From: Pycnopodia helianthoides
Lineage: Eukaryota > Echinodermata > Asteroidea > Forcipulatida > Asteriidae
NCBI GenBank assembly: GCA_032158295.1
Contig: CM063249.1
Span: 2,736,195 to 2,800,194, forward strand
Direction: 5' to 3'
Length of the DNA: 64,000 nucleotides
In this document: positions 49,201-61,200 of the stretch, one piece after another
Position numbering within the stretch: position 1 is the stretch's first letter
Layout of the letters: every line of letters starts with the position of its first letter
Notes under the pieces: model-generated
Told to the model about the DNA's origin: nothing
Databases searched by the model: none
What the model saw: only the letters and a program-made list of their open reading frames with translations
Position numbers and translations under genes: made by a program

Positions 49201-52200
49201 CAATGCTGTGACACCCATGCCCAAACACGGCTCGAATTTCAGGGGAAAATCCACAAGACCGCAGGGCTTGTTGTAGCTCAGAATTTTTACTGGACGGGAA
49301 TTTTGTGTACAAGGCTAGAATCAAACTTAGACAGGACAATAAAAGACCAAAATCAAAGAGAAAAGACCTGAATCAAATTGGAGAAGAAATCCCCCCAGAA
49401 AAGACCAGAATCAAACTGTGGAAAGAGAAGAAAAAAACAGAATCAAAATGAAAATACAGTTTTAAAATGTTCACTGTTTTATTTGAACAAGCTCTAAGAG
49501 AAGGTTTATCTCAAAAAGTCATTGGGTAGGTAAACTTTGATACTCAACAGAATTGAAAGATTTATCGATATTGAAAGATTTATCGGTCTCAAACTCAACA
49601 TTTTAACGTCATTTTCATAAAGCAAATATATGGAATTGAAGCACACAAGACCGCCAGACTTGTCCTGTTGTGAGTTTACTGGCCCGACGCAAAAAAACGC
49701 TGGCCACAGGCCAACAGTCCAGTGTAAATTTCGAGCCCTGCCAAGCCAAGTGGAAAGCCAAAGCCAATGCTGTGACATCAAGCTTTGAAACACATATGTC
49801 ACACAACCTTGACCTCAAAGGTTGGCCAAGCTGAGACTGCATTGAATGTGTTTACATACAATGTAGACCTGTAGTCTGTACACACATACACAAGAGATTA
49901 AACCACTAACTACTTACCACTGTATGTACATGTACTTGTAGGATGCACGTAAGTCAATGTAGTCATTTCAAACAGGGTTTTGCCCTCAACCTTTTTTCAG
50001 TGACTGGCCAGCAGCAGGGACCAGGGCCCAATTTCATAGAGCTGCTAAGCACAACAATTTGCTTAGCACGAAATTTCTTCCTTGATAAAAACAGGGTTAC
50101 CAACCAATTTCCATGTGTTGCATATTGCTTGTTACTGGTATTCAGCTGTTGTTTGCTTATCCTGAAAATCGCGTGGAAATTTGGTTGGTAATCCTGTTTT
50201 TATCAATGAAGAAATTTCATGCTAAGCAAATTGTTGTGCTTAGCAGCTCTATGAAATTGGGCCAGTTAGCTTGTCATTTCACTAGACCGTTAGCTTTTTC
50301 ACTTGTCCACATTTCAAATTAACACTAGCCGGGAGGACCACTGGGAGAGAATTCTGACTGGTCCTCATGTGTTTTAGCTGGCAATTGGCCAGCAGACCTC
50401 TGTTAAGGGAGAACTCTGTTAAACATTAGGCCAAATAAAAAAACAAACATGTTTAGCATCCCCGCCCGCTTACTTTTTAGAGGCCGCCTCTTTTTCTTTT
50501 CTTTTCTTTTTTAAAGGATCGATTTTTACGATCTCTGACGAAAAAAAAAAATTTAAAATAATCATAAGATCAATTTTGTTTTAATGATTAGCTCACCGAA
50601 AAAACGCAACAAAAAAGCTGGCAACCATCTTGAAAAATAGCCTGGCTGGTTGAAAAATGTGTCTGGCGGCCATTTAAAAAAAAAAATTCTAAAGGCCCGC
50701 ATCCTACCTTTTCTCAAAAAGGCAGGACGCTAAACATGTTTTTTTATTTATTTTGCCTCGGATGCAAGTGTTTGGTTGGACTTGATGCATCTGTGGAATG
50801 CATTTGATGTGTGATCATGTCAGATCCAATAGGTGTAGTACTTTCAGTGATGGATGTCATTAGACAGACTATAGAGCAAGGAAAAGTCCAGACTGTGTTC
50901 AGTGTTTTTAGATAGGTGTAGTACTGCAGTGTGATTGATGTAGTAGTTAGACCATGGAGGTAAGTTCTACCTCTGTGGCTAGATGGACCATAGAGCAAGG
51001 AAAAGTCCAGACCGTGTTCAGTGTTTTTAGATAGGTGTAGTACTGCAGTGTGATGGATGTAGTAGTTAGACATGGAGGTATGTTCTACCTCTGTGGCTGG
51101 ACGGACCATAGAGCAAGGAAAAGTCCAGACCGTGTTCAGTGTATTTAGATGGAGGAGAATGGTTTTCGAGAATGATTTTAAGATGGGCTTCGTAGAGGGC
51201 TTCGTAGAGTAAAACAGGTCTCATATCAATCTTTGCGTCAGTAATCATAGGTTAGTGTATCATAGCTCTGTCAAGTGATACAAAAGGGGAACTTCTTGTC
51301 TGAGGGTAAAAATTACTCTTTTTGAATTTGGCATCTCTTAGGGAATCCGGGTGAGCCTTGACATCACAGTACATACTACCTGTACTTCATGTGGACAGTG
51401 ATCCACATGATTTGAAGAATTCAGAGAATGCCGTCCCAATGACACTGTGCGTGCAGGATTTTTTCATGTTCAGTTCCTGCCAGACTTCATATTAATTTTT
51501 TAACAGTTGGTCAGCCTCTATAACAATAATAAGTAGATCTTATATAGCGCAAAACAAAACTGGAAGAATTCTCGATACGCTGTACAAAAAAAAAATTTGC
51601 CTACAAAATTTTACAAAGATCAAGAAGAAGGCAAGTTGACATAGGTGGGATTTGAGGATGGATTTGAGATTGTCTCGGGTAGCAGCTGTTCTCAGTGAAG
51701 ATGGTATAGGGCATTCCACAACTTGGGTGAAGTGTGTGAGAAAGTCTTGGAGCCATATAGATTTAGTCCTTGGTGTGGTGGTCAGGTGAGGAAGTTATGG
51801 GAAGAGGAGCGGAGAGATCTCTGGAGCCTATGTATTTACCCGGAGTAACTTGACCACTCAGATGATCAGAGCCTACATCTACTCCAGGGGTCGATTTCAC
51901 AAAACTCTTCCTAACTTAGGACTAGTCCTAGGCAATGCTGAGAGATAGGACTAGTCATCATCAATCATCATCAAACATTTATTTCATTGCTGTCCTTACA
52001 TTTTCACATTTCAAAGCAGAGTTTGTCAATGCATTAGGTTCAAATTATAAGTTGTACACAGGAATACATAGTAAATTAAGATAAGTAAATTTTGATAATT
52101 CACAATATTTTATATTGATCAGTAATACACGATAGTTATAAATAAGCAGTAAGTAGGACAACAATTAGGTTTAGGTGAAGCCGAGGCTTTTGTGCCTTAA

Positions 52201-55200
52201 CCTATTGACAGACAAACAACAGTAAATACTACAGAAGACAAAAACATGTACAATACAACAGACTAGTCCTAAGTACTGGTCCTACTGGACCCTCTTACAG
52301 GACTAGGAGCCGATCTCACCTGTCCTTTCTCTATCATCTCACTAAGCACTCAAATTCATCTTTTAAGATGAGTTGTTTTTATCATTGCCATGTAGTGATT
52401 TATATTGTGACATCACACTTTGCTTAGCAATTAAGATTCAGTCTCAGCTAAGATCAATCTTTCGTGAAATCGGGCCGATTCGTGTCCGAGCACGATGGAT
52501 ATTGGTTCAGACCCTCATGCCATTATTAAATAATGATTACTTCTGCACAGTACAGGATCAATACCTATCCCTATTTTTTTCCTACCAATCATAACAACAT
52601 GGAGGAAGCCTCTCATATAACGGAAAGTTTCCTCTATCCTGCACACTCCTTAGACCGTGTTATTATGATTTCTACACCATCCGTGTCTTGTTCCCCGTGT
52701 GCAATAGCAACAAAAAACACTGATTCTCATCGTACCAGACTATGTATTTTTTGTCCTTCTAGCCACGGTTTAATCAGGCTGTGTGACCGAATAAGCCACT
52801 TCGGCTACGGCTATGGCTATTGGCTGCGATGAGAGTGTTGGAGAATAGGACTTTTCAGCCATAGCCACTGCCAAACCCATCAATTCGGACACGGCCTCAC
52901 ATCGGCTCCATCATGATAAAGACAAGGTCTACTGCATTTGGGATCATTGTCCACACTTTTTGTGTACCGAGATTCCAGAATGCTTTAATGCATTAATAGA
53001 ATTCGTCATGCATTGAACCTTTGCTTTACATGGTGTGTGTTTAACTAGGCATTTACTCTTCAAAAGTCTCCACATTGTCAACTTTATTTTGTTCATTAAA
53101 AAAAAAAAACAGTTCAAGCAGGGCTTAGCTGGACCACGGAGGTAGGACTGGGTGCAGTCATTTTAGCGACGGGCCGGTGAGCTCACAACTGAATGAGTTT
53201 TAGTGGTCTGGTGTTTTTTCAGACACTTCTAAAGGACACTGTAATTTAGCTTTTGAAGGTCAAACTTCCTCTGTAAAGTTATTAAGCTTGATACTTTATG
53301 CTTGAAGCATGTGGTTCTCCCCCATGCAACATGCTAAGCGTATCGGGGCTGAACACACGAATTGGGTGCCAATATGTACAAATTGTTATGACATGGGAAA
53401 AAAATAAGTCATTAAAAAATGTAATATTGTTTGCTATGTGCTTCAGGGTTCTGCCCAGGAGCTGGAATCTAACACCCAGGGTTCTGCACAGGATTTCTTT
53501 AGTGGTGGAAAAAATTTCCCTGGAAACCATTGCGAGATGGATCAGTTACACAGTAGATCATATAAATAAACTCAAATACTCGAAATTAATGGCTTTGGAT
53601 ACCATTTTTACTGGTAAATACCCAATTTTACAATTCGTTGAAAACCTTTGAAAGGAAATTGCAAGTGTAATTAAAAAATTTGGAAAATGTGTGGTGTTCG
53701 GAAACAGAGAAAATTCTGCCGTGGTGGTTGGGGAATCCTGAGTGGGGCGGGTTGTCCGGCACCGACCACTGTGGGCAGAACCCTGAACACTGTTCGCTTC
53801 ATTAGGGGCCAGCCAAAGATTTAAACAATTTCACGGTCAAGAGTATGATGGGGGGGGGGGGCGTTGAGACATTGTACAACTTATAACGGTGTGGAGAATG
53901 TTGATACTTAAGTAATGTGCGTCAACTTTTGAAAGACAATTGTTGATAAGTTGATGGGACGGCCGGGTTTGCATAGTGGTATCTTTCCTTGCCTTCCACC
54001 TCTGGGACCCCTGGTTCGAATCCCGTCGGGGGGCACTATGTGAATTGGGTTATCAGTCCCTACCTGATTGCGTGGGTTTTCCCCTGGAATAATTTTCTAG
54101 GGTTTTCTCTCCCACATGTAAAACTGAAAATTCCTTTCTTTGTTTCCTGTCCGTCCGAGAGTCATTGGCTTCACAACCAGAATGAATAAAACAAAATGAA
54201 ATAAGCATACTCTCTGTGTGACATGACAACTTTAATTGGTCCCTTGTATATTGCACTGATGTTGGTTGATGATTTCAACAGTGCATAATACTCAGGCAGG
54301 CCTTGTGCTTAAGCTTTTTGTAAAGTAGCCCGCCGGGCCAGTAAACTGTGCATTTTGCTTGCCCCCAGGAAGTTTTGGTAGCCCAGGATTTTAAACAGGA
54401 ATTGCCATACAATGTAATATTCTGATGTGTTAATGTTAATGATCACAACCAGTTTAAGATCAAAAGAAGTTACATTCACACACTCAATAACGATTAACAC
54501 ATTTTATACATTAATTATTCGCATCTGAAAAGGAAGAAATGAGCATTTTAAACAAGTAGGTTGCACAGTTTTTAGTACCCCACAGGGCAAGTTGAGAAGT
54601 GGTGTTTACTAGCCCATAGCATTTTTTACTAGACAATGTACGCCAGGCTAGTGTTAAGGGCGAGCCCTGGCAGGTGTTATTTGTTTTACTCTTTTGCTAT
54701 TTCTACTATTTACACGTACACATGGATGTCGTGTTTGTCTGCTGCTGTGTACTTTGTACTGTGGTGTTCCGCAGGATTTATTTCTGGACCAAATCCAGAA
54801 CTGGATAAATAACTTTAATAAAATCAAATTTTAGTTGATTTCCTGTTCTTAATGTTTTCAGGAAACTGATCAAACTGACAGCAACGTGTGTACATGTGTG
54901 CTGTAGTTATACAACTCAATTTGAACCATCTTACTGTCAGTGACACATGTACAGCTCATTATTAAGGGAGTAAAAGAGTGAACAAGGTCTTGAACGTTCG
55001 TTTAAAACCGACAGGGTCGTGGCCATGCGATGAAGGACGACCATGTAAGGTTTTAAACAAATGTTCAAGACGGAGTCACCTCTCTTTTAATTCCCATAAA
55101 TTATAAATGGCCTTTTTGTAAAAATAAAAACGTAATAATGTTGGAAAATCTGTTAACTTTTCTGTGAATTTTCAATTTCTGTCAAGTCAACAAGCCGGTG

Positions 55201-58200
55201 AGAGAGCTTTTTCCACTGCTGCCTCCCCGCCTATGGAACGGTCTTCCTGTCCCTGCTTAAAACCGCTCAGACTATTTTGTCCTTCAGAAAGGGTCTGAGG
55301 ACTGAGGATTTGTAGCTGGTTGCCCGCATTACTTTTGTCTTTGTCTTTACTCCCCTAAGTGCCTCGCATCCTTTGGTGAATATGGCGCTATATAAATACA
55401 GTTATTATGATTATTATTACATTAATTTGTGAATTGTTGTGGCATATGTGAAAGTTTTGGTGTATTTTTTGTTCTCTTTTCGAAATACCATAATCTGTCA
55501 AAGTTCGTTCAGGGAAAAATTTATTTTTATGTTTTTCTTTTGGCAAAAACCAGGCAATGCAACTTTAATAATAATAATAAAATGAACCATTCTTGTATAG
55601 CGCATGTCACATTCACAGGGAAGTCTCTATGCGCTTTGAGATGAAAAATACAAGAGAAATGAAAGTAAGACAAAAAAGACAAGTAAGTACATGAATGAAA
55701 AACTAGTTGACACAGTAAGACATACTGGAGGCTATTGCAAAAATAAATGTGTTTTTAGCTTTGTCTTAAATGAATTCACTGTTTGTACTTGTTTTATGTT
55801 GTCAGGAAGACTATTCCATAATTCTGCTGCTGCTACTGCAAAAGCTCTGGCCCCATTTAATAGTTATAATACTATGTACATGTAGAGATGAGAACATGTT
55901 GTTGTGGTGTGCCATTATCTATCGTAAGATGCAGAATTATGTTACAGTCAAAACAAGGACAGAAAATGAACAGGGAAATGAAAGCAAGGGCTCATTGAAT
56001 CTGGGTCACTAAGGCTTCCATGGCTGGAGAAAGTTGGATACGTTCCAGTAAATTGTATGACAAACCAATGATTATTCACCTACAGATTGTTTGGTCTGGA
56101 TTTTCCTTATTTGCGATGTTCATTTATTGCTTGCTAATACCACGGTCATAGATTGTGTTTTTATTGGTCTAGAACCAACTACGTGATGAGCTACTTGTAC
56201 AAAGACGCATGTACTGTACATGGCTCAGGGGAACATTAGTGATGTACCCCGTACCCCACGGGGTACATGTACATTACCTTGCATGTGTCCACCGCTGGTC
56301 AATTCCAACACTGGTTTTTCCACTGCCTTGTATCAATATTTAGAAATAGCCCGGGTAAGAGGTTGTAATTACGCTTGTACTAGGTAAATTGATTTATGTT
56401 TCTGTGCAATGTGCCGTAAGGAACAGTGAAGCAATGTTTCTGTTAACGACTGCCATTCGTGATAGAGACATTATAATGTATTTCACTTTATAAATTTGGT
56501 TCTCTCCTTCTGCAATGTATTATGTACCATGGTATTAAGAAAAAAATGTTGCACACTGTGTGATGGGGTCCATTGGTTTGTACATCCTTGGGGAAGTAGC
56601 ACCATTGGCTTCGCCTCGGGCATGCCGGGTGTCATTTGCCTCAGAGGGTGTACAAAACGACATGAACCCCATCACAGTGTGCAACAATTGTATGACGTAC
56701 ATGTACATTGTAGAATGTTTGTGTATGCTTTTGGAACTCCCATAGACAATGGACTCGAACTCAGACTCTGCTGAACAGAAACACAAGAGCTTGAGTCCGG
56801 TGCGCTTGACCGTTCCAGGCCAGGAATCTCATCTTTAAGAGTGCAAGGCCATTTTCATTTTGCAGAGGGGCACTTACATTGGAAAAATCTTTAAGTCTAC
56901 GGGAAACTTCTTTTGAAGGGGTACCAAAAGGCCAAGACCAGGGGCAACAGAGGCCATGGCATCTGTGTTATTCCAGACCATGACACAATTCAGGCCATAA
57001 CACAGGATCAGGGCCCAATTTCATAAGCTGCTTAAGCACAAAAAGTAGCTAAGCCCAACAAAATTATGCTTACCAGAATAAGGTTACCAGCCAAACTACC
57101 ATATCACATGTACAATTTGTGACTGGTATCCTGCTCATTTCTGCTTAGCAGGCAATTGTTAAGCAATATTTTTTGCTTAAGCAGCTGTATGAAATTGGGC
57201 CCTGAAGTAGAATCTCATAAAAGATTTCATTAAACATTTAAACACATGAGTTTTTTCCCTCAATTGTTATTACTTTATTATATCATTCCATATGGTGAAA
57301 TGCTATGTGTTATTATTTTTTTTTTAATTTATTTCCTCAAAACCTCCAAAAATGGAGAAGATAAAAAGATAAAAGTACATCAAATATACAATAAAAGGTA
57401 CATATGTACATATGTGTTATATGTACATTGAACACAAGGCAGTCATTAAAGCATTTGCAAAAATGATTGATGCTACTCTTTTAGGGAGAACCATTTTTCA
57501 CTAACTTTGTTTTCGGAAAATAGAATTAGCTGTTGCAAACTGCTTACCAGCCAAAAGGACCTATGGTATAAATGCAAAACAAAAAATCGTGAATGGCCTG
57601 ACGTTTTCGACCCTAGCAGAGTCTTTCTAGAAGGCTAAAATTCAAGAAAGACTCTGGTAGTGTCAAAATGTCAAGCCACAAAATATTTGTTTACCAAAAA
57701 AAAAATCAAGTACTTTTTTTTTTTAACTTTAGAAGGGGTCTTTCAAACCACTTGTATTAAATATATGTTATACATTGCATACTTTTCCAATTTTTGAGAG
57801 GAATTTTCATATTCTGCACCTGACCACAAATGAAAAAATGTTATTGTTACACTGTGTTTTGTGGTGTAAATGTACAATCTAATCAATTTGTGTGTTTTTT
57901 TTAATCTGTTCTTTCTGCAGTCTGTAAAAAGAGGAAGCCAGTGGTCTGTCATTTCGCCTATCCCATTGCAGAGCTTGCACATTTTGCACCGCAGGTAAAT
58001 ATTTTGAAGCTTCATTTATTACCTTTTTTTTAAAACACCAAAAACCAGTCCATGCATTTCGAAGATTCAGTAAACCAGGACCCAATTTCATAGAGCTGCT
58101 TAAGCAGAACAAAATTGCTGAAAATGGTTCTAAGCAGAATAAAATTAGCAGGATACCAGTCACAGATTGGACATGTGACACTGTATTTTGGCTGGTAGCC

Positions 58201-61200
58201 TTATTCTGTTGAGCATAATTTTGTTTTCCTTTTTGTGTTTAAGCAGCTCTAACATATTGGGCACTGGACATTGCAGGCTCTGTTTTTTAACATCATCCAG
58301 CATGGAAGCTTTCCAACAAAGTTTAAATGTTTTTGTAAACCGCAAAGTGAAACAAACATTCCCTAAAGATGTTTGATATAAAAGTAGCAATGCTGGCAAA
58401 ATATTTTATCATTCCTAGAATAAATGACTTTGGTATTGCTATTAAAAAAAAAAATAGAGAGATATCTTCTTACTCACAAGGCCGGCCGACCACTTCAAGG
58501 TGAGGGCTTACACTTAACTGATTTGGGCTGTTGACCCAAACTAACTCTCACCAGGGGCACGTTGCCACCTTGCTCCTTGGGCTGAAACAGGGTTACCCCC
58601 TTCACACAGTCCGTAAGGATGTAGGCATGGGTATCATCCACTAGGAGCCTGGCTGGTAGAGCAGAATGCACTACCTTTCCAACTTTTTACGAAGCAATGA
58701 TCGTTAAGTGCCTTGCTCAAGGGCACAAGTGTCTTGACCGGGATTCGAACCCACACTCTGCTGCTGACAACACTTCAGAGCTTGGGTCTGGTGAAGTAGA
58801 CTGTTCACTCACGAATCGCCACGACTTGCTATGCATTTCATATTTAATCTTATTGTAAAGTACACATACTGCACATTTTCATCTACAGCTTGCCTTAGTA
58901 GGACCTTCAATTGTAAAATTCAACCCTCATAAAAAAACCATTTACCAGGAGCTCCAAAATAGGCAAAACCAATTTTATGGAATTCATATAAACTGCACTA
59001 ACGTCCATATGAGCCGACGAATTGGTAGTAATTGCAAGAGCCAAGGGCTTTGTGTTGGTTAACAACTGCAACCCAAATCAAGCAATTTCACACTTGAGTA
59101 GGGGTTGGTTTGCTTGTTTTCGTCTTTTCGTGTTTAACCAGCCCATTGTTTATGTACAAATCATACTCGGGGGGCTGTTCCAACACACCTGGACATTGCC
59201 GTGTACTTGACCTTTGACCTGCTTGGAAACTTTCCAACAATCAATGGCGAAGTCGTGCGTGTAGCCGTTCCCCCCCTCCCCCTTTAAGCTAATAATAAAC
59301 AAGAACGTCAATGCCAAGTTCTGAGGACACTGAGATACTGTACGACTCATTAAAAATGAAATAAACTATAAAAGAAATCCTGCCGTACTTTTGGTACGTG
59401 ACGTTTAGTGTAATTATGTAAAAGACCTTATGCATTGACGTCATCACGCCTCCATCTTAGAGGTAAAATGATGACGAAACAATGGAAACCACATTTTGTA
59501 CGCGCGGCGCAGAGAATGAGCCAATGAGCAATCTTCTTTTGACCTCTAGACGAGGGCGCCCTACTCAAATGACGTCATGTGCATAAGGTCTATAGTTTGA
59601 CCCTAGACATGTCTGGCGAGTCCTGTTTGCATTGTTACGTCAGTGTTGCTGACCTCAATTGTCAAACCTTGCCATGCAGAAGTTCTTCGGGGTCAAGGTG
59701 CAAACAGAAATTGTCCAGCTAAGTATTAACCCTCTTGCTGTCTGACCATTCAGTACCATTCACTGTGGTTTTAAATGATAGATAAACTATGCCAGCCTGC
59801 AATATGATACCATGAGGGAATGCATGTACACAGTGCACAGTTAGTTATATAGTTCTGTGCACAGGTGCGCCACCATACACAACCTTGGCAGTCCATGGTT
59901 TCAAATGGTTGGTCAACTCACTGGAAAATGTTGCGAAGAGTCACTGACAGTAGGAGGGTTTTAAAAAAGCAAACAGATAAGCTTAACTCAACCAAGGCAA
60001 TACCTGGACATGTAAACAACACACTCCAGGAGAAGAAACAAATTGTTGACAAACTTCAAAACAAACCCTCTTAACCAATGGAAAAAGCTTGAGAGTCACT
60101 GAGAGTAGGAGGGTTAAATACTAACGATTAATCATTTTTTTTCACAAAAATGAATCATAGACCCTTCCCTTCCCTTTTAATCTTATAGCAACCCAGAAGT
60201 GTTTACCGTATTGGACTGCGATTAGTTTGAAGCGCTTAGCCAGCGGGCGCCTATTGTGGTACTGTCATCATAAAAAAAAAATTGATATTTACTCTTGTTT
60301 TATCAACAAATCCACAAACAGTCACCGCTGATTGCTGACCTGAAACTATTATTATTTAAACATTGCCGGCAGTCCAAAACAATTCCTTATCTTCGACCGG
60401 TGACGTGAATTGTTTTTGTTGCATATTAAAAGTACATGTAGGGTCATACTTTGGGAAGTACTCAAATAGTTAATGGCCATAAAAAACTTACTTAAAGGAA
60501 CATTACAGAATTGGTTTTTGCTAACAAAACAGTTGCTGTCAGTGTAAGCACTTTATGTAATCCATCATATACATAAACTGACAAACCTGTAGAAGTTTGA
60601 GATCGATCGGCCATCTGGGTCACGAGAAAATAGTGAAAAACCGATACACATTTGCATATAGATTCAACAAATGAATAAAACGCTCACTGAGCGATAAACT
60701 CCAATCGGAAAATTAGTTTATTTATTTCTCATCAAATGTGGCATTTCAGACAGAAATATTTCAAGGGATGTTTTCTACTATCATCATCATTAGACCGTGT
60801 AAGTTTTATGTAAATCTGTGATCAAAAGTATATTTTACAATTACCAATTCTGTGATGTTCCTTTAATGAGAAGCACTGTTTAACATTGCACTGATAGTGA
60901 AAGGGTTTTAATTCCAAACTTCAATTGGCCAGAATGAAATATTTCAGTTTCAGGGCTCGATTTTTGGGGGAAAAATCCACAAGACCACAGGACTTGTATC
61001 TCAAAATTTTTACTGGACCAGAAATAATTTTACAAGACCAGATTCAAACTGAGAAAAGACTTCCTTGCACAGTTTAATTTGCATTTAATTGAACAAGCAC
61101 TTAGACATATAAGAGAAGATTTACCTCATTTGTCTTTAAGGGTATTAACTATATTTTTAATCATTACTCAAAGTCAACATTTGAACATAATTTGTTTCTG

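Larger units (their letters stand above)
30178..57920 (+). other. Mondo intron 2, about 27.7 kb, packed with repeats
   Basis: No exon with family similarity or convincing splice phase is seen inside. The contents are dispersed repeats, foldback elements, SINE and LINE ends and simple repeats, listed separately. Stretches with nothing I can name include about 33850-34550, 36870-37060, 39700-40190, 41300-42180, 45800-47010, 47600-48800 and 53000-53950. Confidence 0.75.

Noticed and set aside
53960..54040. Functional tRNA gene
   Set aside because: A and B boxes are present, but the acceptor and anticodon arms do not pair properly and a SINE body follows.
55195..55320. Intact LINE reverse transcriptase
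   Set aside because: Only the last 40 or so codons are present, with a frameshift; it is a 5'-truncated relic.
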